DNA of 34,289 nt from an uncultured Pelagibacteraceae bacterium (lineage in GTDB: Bacteria > Pseudomonadota > Alphaproteobacteria > Pelagibacterales > Pelagibacteraceae), in assembly GCA_902634325.1 (NCBI GenBank), contig CACPJP010000010.1:1-34289 (forward strand), written 5' to 3'. The position numbers were made by a program, and so were the translations under genes. This document shows positions 20,272-28,730 of this stretch, one piece after another. Under the pieces are notes generated by a model. It worked only from the letters and a program-made list of their open reading frames with translations, did not search any database and had not been told where the DNA came from. The stretch's first letter is position 1, and every line of letters starts with the position of its first letter.

Positions 20272-21618
20272 ATGGCATTTCCTAAAAAAGCAAGATTTGT
20301 AGTTATTGGAGCAGGCATGCATGGACTGAGTACTGCTTGGCATTTAGCACAAAAAATTAAGAAAAAAAATGGCAACGGCTCAAACAACGATATAGTAGTT
20401 ATCGACAAAGGTGGAATAGCCTCAGGTGCGAGCGGTGTTGCTTGTGGTGTAGTTAGAAATAATTATTTTCAACCAGCTATGAGAGAACTGATGATGCACA
20501 GTGTTAAAATTTGGGAAAGTGATCCAAAAAACTTTAGCTATCATCCAGTTGGTTATATGCAAATAAGCCCCGAGAGTATGCACAAAGATGTTGCAAGTAT
20601 CTATAAACAACAAAAAGATATTGGTTATGAATCTACATTTATTGAGGGAAAAAAAGATTCAAGTAAATATATGAAAGATATGTTTCATGATTGGCAAGCC
20701 AAGGGTATTACTTCTGTACTACATGAAAAAAGAGGAGGGTATGCAAATAACACTGCCTCTATTTATGCATTGGCAAAAAAAGCAGAAAGTTTTGGTGTTA
20801 GAATAATAACTGGAACCGAAGTTACAGGTTTTAAAAGAGGAAGTAATAGCAAAGCTGTAACAGGCGTTGTGACCGCAAAAGGAACTATCGATTGTGAACA
20901 AGTAATTGTAGGTGCTGGTCCATGGGTAAAAAGAATATGGGACAGGCTTGAACTTCCTAAAAAAATTTCAATCAAAGATGAAAAAGGCAAAATACACAAT
21001 GATTATCCAATGTGGATATACTGGATGTTAACTGAAGGAGTATTGGGTGTTGATCCTAATCTGCAAAAAACTAATGATGGCAAAATGCCACCGGTAATCC
21101 ATGTAGATAGTGATGCGCACTTATATTCTGATGTCGATGGATCTTTAATAACCGATAAAATGTGGGGCATATATTACAAACCAGATTTTAATTTTAAAGG
21201 AGTCCAAGGAGGATCTGCTCCTTATAAAATAATTAGGCCAGTTGATGAAGTAAAAGTAGACCCTTATGGACCAGATTCTCCAGAGTATCAAACGACAGAT
21301 GAATTTGCTCATATGTGGTGCTCTGCTTTGGCTCATTGTCAAAAAAGATTTAAAGGTAAAATTAAATTTTATCACAAAGGTCCGTCTGGAGGACTTGGAT
21401 GTTTCACACCAGATTCTTTCCCTATATTTGATAGATTTTGTGAGAACGTTTATATAATTGCTGACTCTAACCATGGCTATAAAATGATTGGAGTTGGAGA
21501 TTTAGTTTCTGACGAGCTTTTAGGCAAAGAAAGTTCACTTCTTAAACCATTTAGATACAATCGATACGCGAAAGGTCAATTACACCCTGTTTCTAGTAGC
21601 CCTTTTCCTTGGAGCTAA
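20272..21618 (+). CDS. FAD-dependent oxidoreductase of DAO family (candidate secondary-amine oxidising enzyme)
   Basis: The 448-aa protein is a D-amino-acid-oxidase-fold flavoprotein related to sarcosine oxidase beta and dimethylglycine dehydrogenases. The dinucleotide-binding VVIGAGMHGLSTAWHLA sits at residues 11-27, a second FAD-contact segment GASGVACGVVRNNYFQPAMREL near 49-70, and the C-terminal SNHGYKMIGVGDLVSDEL closes the fold. Such enzymes oxidise N-methyl groups of secondary and tertiary amines. The gene begins one base after tdm, whose product is dimethylamine, and precedes genes for monomethylamine use, so conversion of dimethylamine to methylamine is an attractive but untested role. 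Alternatives are sarcosine or N-methylated amino acid oxidation. Confidence 0.8.
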   Translation: MAFPKKARFVVIGAGMHGLSTAWHLAQKIKKKNGNGSNNDIVVIDKGGIASGASGVACGVVRNNYFQPAMRELMMHSVKIWESDPKNFSYHPVGYMQISPESMHKDVASIYKQQKDIGYESTFIEGKKDSSKYMKDMFHDWQAKGITSVLHEKRGGYANNTASIYALAKKAESFGVRIITGTEVTGFKRGSNSKAVTGVVTAKGTIDCEQVIVGAGPWVKRIWDRLELPKKISIKDEKGKIHNDYPMWIYWMLTEGVLGVDPNLQKTNDGKMPPVIHVDSDAHLYSDVDGSLITDKMWGIYYKPDFNFKGVQGGSAPYKIIRPVDEVKVDPYGPDSPEYQTTDEFAHMWCSALAHCQKRFKGKIKFYHKGPSGGLGCFTPDSFPIFDRFCENVYIIADSNHGYKMIGVGDLVSDELLGKESSLLKPFRYNRYAKGQLHPVSSSPFPWS

Positions 21619-21689
21619 ATCTAGACGAGTATTTATTTTTCAGCTAACATATTTCAAATTTTATTAATCTTTGGGGGGAGGGATTAGTC

Positions 21690-23159
21690 ATGACGGATCT
21701 AGAAAAGCACGTTAACCAACCAGGACGTGACAAATTAGTCAAAAAAGTTAGAGAAAAAATTAACGAATTAGGAATTACATACATTTATTACCAATTTATA
21801 TCTGTAACAGGACGTGTTGTTGGTAAAGGAATTCCCGCAGACCATTGGGAAAGGACCGCAGAAAAAGGTTTTCAATTAGTTTATGGATCTACTGCCAACT
21901 TATTTGTAGATAGACACAAAAATTATATCGGTTACGGCCCTGAAGCTATGGAACTTGTTGGTATACCTGACCCTGAAACTTTCTGTCAGTTACCTTGGGA
22001 TAAAAGAGTTGGAAGAGTTTTTGTTACATGTTTTAGAAACAGAGAAGAAAGAGAAAATCCAGGAGGACATTTAACATCTGACTGTCGAGGAAATCTCAGA
22101 ATATTTATGGATGAATTTCAGAAAAAACATGGATTAGAATTGAGAGTTGGAACTGAACCTGAAATGATGTGGTTGACAAAAAATCCTGACGGAACTCCTA
22201 CTGGATCAGGTTTTTCTAAACCATACTGTTATCACATTGATCAATTTGAATCATTGAGACCTGTGTTTATGAAAGTAATTGAATACGCTTCAGCCATGGG
22301 TTTAGATATGATCCAAGGTGACCATGAAGATGCTCCGGGACAATTAGAATTAAACTGGACATACGATAATGTTTTAAGGAACGCTGATAGACTTTCTACT
22401 TACAGACAAATTTGTGCTCAAGTAGCAAGGGAACATAATTTAATAGCATGCTTTATGACAAAACCATTTATGGGTGTATCTGCAAGTGGTTGCCATACAA
22501 ACATGTCTTTGTGGAAAGGTGGAAAAGTTGTAATAAACAAATTAGGTAATAAAAAATTACCTGGAGTAGAGGAAGTGTTTGGTTATGTGCAAGGGGGAAC
22601 AAATACTTTTATGCCTGATACTAAAGATATGCAGCTACCAGGTAAAATTGGTTTACAGTCCATTGCTGGAATAATGGAACACTTACCAGCGTTAACTGCT
22701 TTAGGATCTTCAACAGTTAATTCTTACAGAAGACTTTGGGATCAAGGTTTCTGGGCTCCAGTTTATGCTGATTGGGGATATCAAAACAGAACTTGCGGTC
22801 TAAGAGTATCAGCTCCTGGAAGATTTGAGTATAGATCAGTTGACTCTATGCATAATCCATATCTTTTAGGTGCAGCTTTATTAAAAGCGTGTGATCATGG
22901 TATTTCAAAAAAACTAACACCATCTAAACCTGAATCTAGAAGCATGTATGAAGCCAAGAAAGCTGGTAAAGATGTTAAAAAACTTCCATTAAGCCTAGGA
23001 GAAGCTCTAGATAGATTAGCTGAAGACGAAGTTATTAAATCATCAATGCCAGATGAAATGTATAAAGTTTTTCATTGGTATAAAAATGACGAATGGGAAA
23101 AATTCTTAGGTGCTACAACTCAATGGGATCTTGATACCTATTTGGATTGTTTACCATAG
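21690..23159 (+). CDS. Glutamine synthetase-like ligase (GlnT type)
   Basis: The 489-aa protein belongs to the glutamine synthetase superfamily (gamma-glutamyl-amine ligases). Visible landmarks are the metal-binding GTEPEMMWL, GDHEDAPGQLELNW, the SASGCHTNMSLW segment, NSYRRLWD and PGRFEYRSVDSMHNPYLL. It heads the operon glnT-like-mgsA-mgsB-mgsC, an order also known in rhizobia as glnT next to glxBCD. A very strong GGGGGGAGGG Shine-Dalgarno precedes the ATG. It is only distantly similar to the GmaS at 28731 and has an extra N-terminal segment. It could make gamma-glutamylmethylamide, gamma-glutamyl-dimethylamide or another amide, or supply glutamine to the amidotransferase encoded next; the sequence does not decide. 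Confidence 0.82.
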   Translation: MTDLEKHVNQPGRDKLVKKVREKINELGITYIYYQFISVTGRVVGKGIPADHWERTAEKGFQLVYGSTANLFVDRHKNYIGYGPEAMELVGIPDPETFCQLPWDKRVGRVFVTCFRNREERENPGGHLTSDCRGNLRIFMDEFQKKHGLELRVGTEPEMMWLTKNPDGTPTGSGFSKPYCYHIDQFESLRPVFMKVIEYASAMGLDMIQGDHEDAPGQLELNWTYDNVLRNADRLSTYRQICAQVAREHNLIACFMTKPFMGVSASGCHTNMSLWKGGKVVINKLGNKKLPGVEEVFGYVQGGTNTFMPDTKDMQLPGKIGLQSIAGIMEHLPALTALGSSTVNSYRRLWDQGFWAPVYADWGYQNRTCGLRVSAPGRFEYRSVDSMHNPYLLGAALLKACDHGISKKLTPSKPESRSMYEAKKAGKDVKKLPLSLGEALDRLAEDEVIKSSMPDEMYKVFHWYKNDEWEKFLGATTQWDLDTYLDCLP

Positions 23160-23179
23160 TCTTAAGAGGAAAATAAATT

Positions 23180-24124
23180 ATGTGTGGAATAGCAGGACTA
23201 ATTCATAGAGGAAAATCTTCAGATGTAGGAAAAGAACTACAAGATATGCTTCAAGCATTAAAGCATAGAGGTCCGGATTCTACAGGATATGCATTATATG
23301 GCGAAGGTAATAACCAAGGAGATTACATAATGCGTTTTAAGGTTGGAGAAAACGTTGCTGAGGGAAGTTCTGCAGTCAAAGAAGATAAATCTGTATATGA
23401 CCAAAGAAGAAAACAAGTAGATCAACATATTAGAGATCTTGGGGGAGACATTGTTAACGATCAACAGTTAACACCTTACTCATTTAGATATGTCATTAAA
23501 TACGACAAGGACTTGATGGAATTTTCAAAAAAAATTGAAAGTGTTGAAATGGTTGAAATACTATCTATTGGAAAATCATTAGAACTTATAAAAGATCTCG
23601 GCGATGCGAAAGTGGTATCAAAAAGATATGGACTTGATAAAGTTAAAGGAACTCATGGTATAGGACATGCTAGGATGGCTACAGAGTCTGGTGTGGATAT
23701 ACGTTCAGCGCACCCTTTTTGGGGGTATCCTTTCAGCGATGTATCTGTAGTCCATAATGGGCAATTAACAAATTATTGGAACAATAGAAGAGTACTAGAA
23801 AATAAAGGCATGCGATTTATGTCAGAATGCGATTCTGAATTGATTGCTGTTTTTCTTGCAGAAAAAATGAGAAAAGGCGCATCGCTAGAAGAAGGAATGA
23901 AAGAATCTCTATCAGGCCTTGATGGAGTTTTTACTTACTTTGTTGCGACAAAAGACTCACTAGGTATGGCTAAAGATACAATGGCTGCAAAACCTTTAGT
24001 ATTATATGAGTCGGATGATTTAGTGGCCATGGGTTCAGAAGAAATTGCAATTAGATCTATATTGCCGCAAGAAATAGACACCTATGATCCATTTGATGGC
24101 GAGGTAAAAGTATGGCAAATTTAA
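23180..24124 (+). CDS. mgsA: N-methylglutamate synthase subunit A (class II glutamine amidotransferase)
   Basis: The 314-aa product starts MCGIAGLIHRG, where Cys2 becomes the N-terminal nucleophile after Met removal, and has the glutamine-site segments LKHRGPDSTGY, GIGHARMATES and VVHNGQLTNYW typical of Ntn amidotransferases of the GltB type. In MgsABC it works with the GxGxG subunit and the FMN subunit to make N-methylglutamate from glutamate and methylamine (or from gamma-glutamylmethylamide). An AGAGGAAA Shine-Dalgarno lies before the ATG, 20 bp after the ligase gene. The 3' end overlaps mgsB by 13 bases. It is also equivalent to GlxB of rhizobia. Confidence 0.88.
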   Translation: MCGIAGLIHRGKSSDVGKELQDMLQALKHRGPDSTGYALYGEGNNQGDYIMRFKVGENVAEGSSAVKEDKSVYDQRRKQVDQHIRDLGGDIVNDQQLTPYSFRYVIKYDKDLMEFSKKIESVEMVEILSIGKSLELIKDLGDAKVVSKRYGLDKVKGTHGIGHARMATESGVDIRSAHPFWGYPFSDVSVVHNGQLTNYWNNRRVLENKGMRFMSECDSELIAVFLAEKMRKGASLEEGMKESLSGLDGVFTYFVATKDSLGMAKDTMAAKPLVLYESDDLVAMGSEEIAIRSILPQEIDTYDPFDGEVKVWQI

Positions 24125-24966
24125 AAACATCTAAAAAAAAAACAAAAGCCCAATCAATGGGTATGCACACAGAAACTCTAACTGGAAAAACTCAGCAGAA
24201 ATTTTTTAATCCGGACGAAGCAGAAAATTTCTTTTATTGGGGAACCCACGACGTAGATTTTAATAAAAGAACAGAAATTGACGTGAAAGATATGGACTGT
24301 AATGAAGCCAATAAAAAAATAGATTCTTTGATGAGTGAAGGTTATGGAACGATTGTAATTAAAAATCCTCAAGGAAAGCATAGTTTGGGTGTTGGAATAT
24401 TAAATAAACTTAATTTGATTTTTGAGGGAAGTTTAGGTTATTTCGGAATTGGTTCAATAGATGGACCTATGGTCAGAGTTAATGGGCGTGTCGGATGGTC
24501 GTGTGCTGAAAATATGATGGCCGGCAAAGTAGTAATAGAAAAAAATGCTGGATCATGCTTCGGTGCTGCTATTAGGGGTGGAGATTTAATTTGTAAAGGA
24601 AGCGTGGGCGCAAGAACTGGCATTGATCAGAAAGGTGGTTCAATAATTGTTGGTGGAGATGCTGGTGCATTTACAGGTTTTATGATGCAAAGAGGCAGAA
24701 TAGTTATTTTGGGTGATGTTGGTATCAACCTTGGTGACTCAATGTATGATGGAACTATATATGTAGGTGGAAAAATTGGTTCTTTTGGTAGTGATGCTGT
24801 AAAAGCTCCTATGACAAAAAATGACACAGACTGGCTAAAAAGAAAACTTAAAGTAGCGGAAATTGGTAGTGATTTTGATATTTCAAAAATGACAAAAATA
24901 GTAGCTGGTAAAAAACTTTGGAACTATGACGCTTTGGAACCAACAGAAAAAAAAGGAGCTATATAA
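24112..24966 (+). CDS. mgsB: N-methylglutamate synthase subunit B (GltB GxGxG-domain protein)
   Basis: The 284-aa product corresponds to the C-terminal structural domain of glutamate synthase: a right-handed beta helix with glycine-rich turns (VRVNGRVGWSCAENMMAGKVVIEKNAG, GGDLICKGSVGARTGIDQKGGSIIVGGDAGAFTGFMMQRGRIVILGDVG; residues 120-230). It has no catalytic residues of its own and probably frames the other two subunits. The start overlaps mgsA by 13 bases and its stop shares a base with mgsC, so the three subunits are translationally coupled. The first 20 residues are Lys-rich. Confidence 0.88.
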   Translation: MANLKTSKKKTKAQSMGMHTETLTGKTQQKFFNPDEAENFFYWGTHDVDFNKRTEIDVKDMDCNEANKKIDSLMSEGYGTIVIKNPQGKHSLGVGILNKLNLIFEGSLGYFGIGSIDGPMVRVNGRVGWSCAENMMAGKVVIEKNAGSCFGAAIRGGDLICKGSVGARTGIDQKGGSIIVGGDAGAFTGFMMQRGRIVILGDVGINLGDSMYDGTIYVGGKIGSFGSDAVKAPMTKNDTDWLKRKLKVAEIGSDFDISKMTKIVAGKKLWNYDALEPTEKKGAI

Positions 24967-26345
24967 TGGCAAAGAAAAAAGTTAATGACAAAACAAATGG
25001 AAAAAGTCAGTTTGCAAAAAGAAACAAAAGTTTATTAGGTTATAATTCAATTTTTACACCTGAAGTTATTGACGACATACATATTAAAGCTCAATTAGGA
25101 AGATACAGAATGCGTGGAATGGCATTAATGAAAAAAATTCCAACATTCGATGATTTGGTTTTTTTACCAGGAACGCTAACAAGATTTGTAATTGAAGGTT
25201 ACAGAGAAAAATGTGAAACAAAAACTATAATAGGACCAAGATGTGAGAATCCTATTGAATTAGATATTCCTGTTTATATTACTGGAATGAGTTTCGGTGC
25301 TCTTTCTTATGAAGCAAAAACTGCGCTTGCAAGAGGAGCTACTATGGCGGGTTCAGCAACTTGTTCTGGCGAAGGTGGAATGATACCCGATGAAAGAAGA
25401 TATTCGGAAAAATGGTTTTATCAGTGTATTCAATCAAGATATGGATTTAATCCTCATCACGCTCAGTTAGCTGATGGGATAGAAGTGTTTATTGGACAAG
25501 GCCAAAAAGTTGGTATGGGTGGACATTTAATGGGTCAAAAAGTTACTGACCAAGTTGCAGAAATGAGATCTTTGCCGGCTGGTATTGATCAAAGATCACC
25601 GGCTCGACACCCCGATTGGTTAGGTCCTGATGATTTAGCATTGAAAGTTCAAGAACTAAGAGAATTAACTAAAAATAAAGTACCAATACAATTAAAACTT
25701 GGAGCAGCAAAAGTTTATGATGATGTGCGTATGGCCGCTAAGTGTGATCCAGATTCTATCTATTTAGATGGGATGGAAGGTTCAACCGGTGCAGGACCAC
25801 ATATTGCTGCAGCTAATACTGGAATACCTGGAATAGCAGCAATTAGAGAAGCTAGAAGAGCTCTTGATGACGTAGGCAAAACAGGGAAAGTAACTCTTAT
25901 TTATGCTGGCGGTGTTAGAGATGGCGCTGATATGGCAAAAGCTCTTGCATTAGGAGCAGATGCAATCGCAATAGGTACAGGTGCCATGATTGCTCTAAAC
26001 TGTAATAAAGAAATTCCTGAATCTAATTTTGAAAAAGAAATGGGAGTTCCCGCAGGTCATTGTTATCATTGTCATACAGGTCGTTGCCCTGTTGGTGTTG
26101 CGACTCAAGATCCGAAATTAAGAAAAAGGTTAAATCCTGATGATGCCGCACTAAGAGTTTACAATTATTTACATACAATGACTTTGGAAGCTCAATTGTT
26201 AGCAAGAGCATGTGGAAAAACAAATATACATTCGTTAGAACCAGAAGATATGGCTGCATTAACTATGGAAGCTTCTGCGCTTGCGAAAGTTCCTTTATCA
26301 GGAACAAATCATACTGTAGGAGTTGACGACTTCCATAAAATTTAA
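24966..26345 (+). CDS. mgsC: N-methylglutamate synthase subunit C (glutamate synthase-like FMN subunit)
   Basis: The 459-aa product is the FMN-binding alpha/beta barrel of the glutamate synthase family (GltB central domain). It shows ITGMSFGALSYEAKTALARGA, CSGEGGMIPDER, IQLKLGAAKVYDDV, the FMN-site LDGMEGSTGAGPHIAA, YAGGVRDGADMAKALALGADAIAIGTGAM, and the iron-sulfur cysteines in GHCYHCHTGRCPVGVATQDP (about 360-380). In MgsABC this subunit performs the reductive step that transfers the methylamine nitrogen to a 2-oxoglutarate-derived carbon. Equivalent to GlxD of rhizobia. It is followed by a small gene of unknown function 10 bp downstream. Confidence 0.9.
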   Translation: MAKKKVNDKTNGKSQFAKRNKSLLGYNSIFTPEVIDDIHIKAQLGRYRMRGMALMKKIPTFDDLVFLPGTLTRFVIEGYREKCETKTIIGPRCENPIELDIPVYITGMSFGALSYEAKTALARGATMAGSATCSGEGGMIPDERRYSEKWFYQCIQSRYGFNPHHAQLADGIEVFIGQGQKVGMGGHLMGQKVTDQVAEMRSLPAGIDQRSPARHPDWLGPDDLALKVQELRELTKNKVPIQLKLGAAKVYDDVRMAAKCDPDSIYLDGMEGSTGAGPHIAAANTGIPGIAAIREARRALDDVGKTGKVTLIYAGGVRDGADMAKALALGADAIAIGTGAMIALNCNKEIPESNFEKEMGVPAGHCYHCHTGRCPVGVATQDPKLRKRLNPDDAALRVYNYLHTMTLEAQLLARACGKTNIHSLEPEDMAALTMEASALAKVPLSGTNHTVGVDDFHKI

Positions 26346-26355
26346 AGGATCAGAT

Positions 26356-26757
26356 ATGACAAAAAAAAAGAAGAAAAACAAACAAACTACCAAAGGTCAG
26401 CTCGGTAAAAAAAAAGAAACGGCTAGAGAAAAAATGATAGGCCAAACTATCGGATATCGATATGATGTAAACTTATTGCCTGATTATAAAAAACTTACTC
26501 CTTTTTTAAAAAAATACATTGAACATATGGGTTGGGATGATCTTAATTGGTTAGAAGATGTACATATGGGTTATGAAGAAAATAGACCTGCTGTCTTTGA
26601 TAGAAATGCTAATGGCTGGGTAACTATACCTAAAAAAATTAAATTGCCAGACAATCAACAAGATAGAGATATGATTGCACGAGAGTTGCTAGTTAAGTTT
26701 CAAATGTCTCCAAATCATCCTCTTGTAGATTTAAAAAAAGCATACAGAAAATTTTAG
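26356..26757 (+). CDS. Unrecognised small basic protein following mgsC
   Basis: The 133-aa product starts with a strongly basic tail (MTKKKKKNKQ, then more Lys to residue 30), followed by a compact domain with several aromatics (GYRYDVNLLPDYKKL, HMGWDDLNWLEDVHMGYEENRPAVFD, NGWVTIPKKIKLPDNQQDRDM). No family is recognised. ATG 26356 with AAGGA a few bases upstream is preferred over 26323, which would overlap the end of mgsC. It is the last gene of the glnT-like-mgsABC unit; whether it binds nucleic acid, as the basic tail may suggest, or the synthase complex cannot be told. Confidence 0.65.
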   Translation: MTKKKKKNKQTTKGQLGKKKETAREKMIGQTIGYRYDVNLLPDYKKLTPFLKKYIEHMGWDDLNWLEDVHMGYEENRPAVFDRNANGWVTIPKKIKLPDNQQDRDMIARELLVKFQMSPNHPLVDLKKAYRKF

Positions 26758-26796
26758 TATTTACACAATCCTTGGTTGAAGCAAAAAACTAAAAAC

Positions 26797-26812
26797 ATTG
26801 TTATACAACAAT
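26797..26812. promoter_or_regulatory. Inverted repeat in the amt upstream region
   Basis: ATTGTT and AACAAT flank ATAC 61 bp before the amt ATG, inside a 115-bp intergenic gap. A plausible -35 (TTGAAG, 26775) and -10 (TGTTAT, 26799) overlap it with 18-bp spacing. It could be an operator over the amt promoter; the arms are short and AT-rich, so this is tentative. Nothing else is evident in 26758-26872. Confidence 0.3.
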
Positions 26813-26872
26813 TCTGCATGGTTGTACTGCTTGTCGCACCCAATACAATATTAAACAACAAGAGGAGGGAAT

Positions 26873-28252
26873 ATGACTGACGGATTAGATGCCTTAACTG
26901 TCATATTTACGGAATTTTACTACTGGATCACAGTAGTACTCATGTTTTTAATTCACGTGGGATTCTGTATGTATGAAGTAGGGGCTTCACGTTATAAACA
27001 CCACCAACATACCCTAATGAAAAACACTATGCTGATACCTCTGGTAACAGTGACGTGGTTTTTCTTTGGTTGGTGGATCTATTGGGCTTTTCCAACTGGA
27101 CCAGGTATTGCACCATCAATAATGACGGAGAGTTCTGGTTTAATTTTAGGTGGGGGATTTGGAGCAAATGATGTTGCAAACCCTATGAGTTCAATAATGG
27201 CGATAAACTTAAACGATCATATCAATGGAGTGTTCTGGGCTGCGTTCTTACTGTTTTCTTGGACAGCAGCTTCAATCGTTTCAGGAGCAATAATTGAAAG
27301 AATTACAACTTTTGCATTTGGTATTTTAGCAATTGCAATCGGTTCAGTATTTTGGACAATCGATGCTGCTTGGGGCTGGCACTTTGATGGTTGGATGGTC
27401 AAACTTTTAGGTTATCATGATGCGTATGCATCAGGTGTAATCCACGCAGTTGCTGGAGGTTTTGCTTTAGGTGTGCTTGCTGTTTTGGGCCCACGTATTG
27501 GAAAATTTTCATCTAGCGGAGAACCAAGAAACATTGGACCAAGAAACCCTTGGTTAGTTTCTATAGGACTGTTCTTAATTTATACAGGCTTCTGGGGATT
27601 CTACGCAGCGTGTAATATACCAATATTTGATCTTGGACCTGAGTACGGAATGGAAGGAGTAACATTCTATACTGCAACCAATATTTATATAACACCAACA
27701 ACGCTTAGTGGTGTAACCATGAACTTCTTAATGTCTTTAGCTGGCGGTTTGTTAGCGGGATATTGGATTTCAAAAGGCGATCCATTCTGGACTTATTCAA
27801 GTGGACTAGCTGGTATCATCACCGCTTCTGCAGGTAACGATCTTTATCACCCAATACAATCAATGATTATTGCATCGATTGGAGTATGGGTTGCGTACAA
27901 AATGCATTACTGGGTTGAACGTAAGTTCAAAATTGATGATGCAGTTGGCGCAGTTGCTGTTCACGGATACGCAGGAGTTGTCGGACTTGTAATATGCGGT
28001 TTCGTTCTATGGGGATATCCTTCATCAGGATATGGAGACGCTTACGCAGCGATCAACCCAATGGGAATGATTATTGGAGCTGTTATAATGTTCGGAGTTC
28101 TTGGTTTCTTACCAGGTTGGATCCTAGCTAAAATACTTCATGCATCAGGTAAATTACGTATACCTCGTGCAGTAGAGTTAGCTGGATTAGACTATAATAT
28201 CCTGGAGGCTGCTAAAAAAGATGAAAAAGCAGTTTCTTCAGCAAGTAGATAG
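26873..28252 (+). CDS. amt: Amt-family ammonium/methylammonium channel
   Basis: The 459-aa protein has about 11 membrane segments and typical Amt features: ERITTFAFGILA, GVIHAVAGGFALGVLAVLGPR with the first pore His (about 191), the second pore His in AVAVHGYAGVVGLV (about 363), and a C-terminal tail of about 30 residues (RIPRAVELAGLDYN). AGGAGGG precedes the ATG. Amt proteins pass ammonium and methylammonium; the flanking mgs and gmaS genes suggest a preference for methylammonium, which is inference. No glnK (PII) gene adjoins, though an 81-aa membrane protein follows 16 bp later. Confidence 0.92.
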   Translation: MTDGLDALTVIFTEFYYWITVVLMFLIHVGFCMYEVGASRYKHHQHTLMKNTMLIPLVTVTWFFFGWWIYWAFPTGPGIAPSIMTESSGLILGGGFGANDVANPMSSIMAINLNDHINGVFWAAFLLFSWTAASIVSGAIIERITTFAFGILAIAIGSVFWTIDAAWGWHFDGWMVKLLGYHDAYASGVIHAVAGGFALGVLAVLGPRIGKFSSSGEPRNIGPRNPWLVSIGLFLIYTGFWGFYAACNIPIFDLGPEYGMEGVTFYTATNIYITPTTLSGVTMNFLMSLAGGLLAGYWISKGDPFWTYSSGLAGIITASAGNDLYHPIQSMIIASIGVWVAYKMHYWVERKFKIDDAVGAVAVHGYAGVVGLVICGFVLWGYPSSGYGDAYAAINPMGMIIGAVIMFGVLGFLPGWILAKILHASGKLRIPRAVELAGLDYNILEAAKKDEKAVSSASR

Positions 28253-28268
28253 AAAGGAGAAATGACTT

Positions 28269-28514
28269 ATGGCTACATTAACTAATTGGGTAGAACATCT
28301 AACAACTGATGTTGACCCAGCGACGGATGGAATACAAGTTGCCGGGGAAATTTATCCTATGGTTGGAACCGAAGGATGGTTGCTTTTGATTGGTATCATT
28401 TTCTGGTTAGCATGGCATTTTGCAACTGGCTCTGGAGAGGCAGAGGAGCAAAGCAAGTTAGCCAAGAAATCACCGGGACCAAACGCTCACAAGAGCAATA
28501 TTACCGAGTGGTAA
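28269..28514 (+). CDS. Small single-pass membrane protein paired with amt
   Basis: The 81-aa product has one hydrophobic segment at about residues 35-51 (GWLLLIGIIFWLAWHFATG) between a short acidic N-terminal part and a Lys/Asn-rich tail (EEQSKLAKKSPGPNAHKSNITEW). A clear AAAGGAG Shine-Dalgarno precedes the ATG. It follows amt by 16 bp and is closed by a strong terminator, so both are one transcript. No family is recognised; a partner or regulator of the channel is one possibility. Confidence 0.75.
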   Translation: MATLTNWVEHLTTDVDPATDGIQVAGEIYPMVGTEGWLLLIGIIFWLAWHFATGSGEAEEQSKLAKKSPGPNAHKSNITEW

Positions 28515-28533
28515 CTTGAAATATTAAAAAATT

Positions 28534-28567
28534 GGGCGCTAATTTATTTAGCGCCCTTTTTTATTTT
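28534..28567 (+). terminator. Intrinsic terminator after amt and its partner
   Basis: A 9-bp stem GGGCGCTAA paired with TTAGCGCCC around a 5-nt loop (28534-28556) is followed by a T-rich tract. It lies 20 bp after the 81-aa gene stop and is the strongest GC-rich hairpin in the region, ending the amt transcript before gmaS. Confidence 0.93.
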
Positions 28568-28574
28568 AGAAGTT

Positions 28575-28718
28575 ATGGAAAACGAAGATAAAAATAAAAA
28601 TCAAAGACCATCTAGAATGATTAATATAGCTTTTCCCAAAGCTAAGTACGGTTTTTATATAGCTATATTTATTATTGCTATGGTTTTATTAATACTTTAC
28701 GGAAATTTAATATTATAA
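28575..28718 (+). CDS. Possible 47-aa single-pass membrane protein before gmaS
   Basis: An ATG at 28575 opens a frame of 47 codons: a charged, Asn/Lys-rich first 20 residues (MENEDKNKNQRPSRM) and a membrane helix at about 27-46 (FYIAIFIIAMVLLILYG). It ends 12 bp before gmaS and starts 8 bp after the terminator T-tract. The polar-then-hydrophobic layout is like a real tail-anchored or single-pass protein. It is below the usual length cut-off for gene calling and has no strong Shine-Dalgarno. Confidence 0.45.
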   Translation: MENEDKNKNQRPSRMINIAFPKAKYGFYIAIFIIAMVLLILYGNLIL

Positions 28719-28730
28719 ATAATAAATTTT

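Noticed and set aside
26758-26872. Sigma-54 promoter or NtrC site before amt
   Set aside because: I looked for TGGCAC-N5-TTGCA and for NtrC-type dyads; only loose partial matches (TGGTTGTACTGCTTG) exist.
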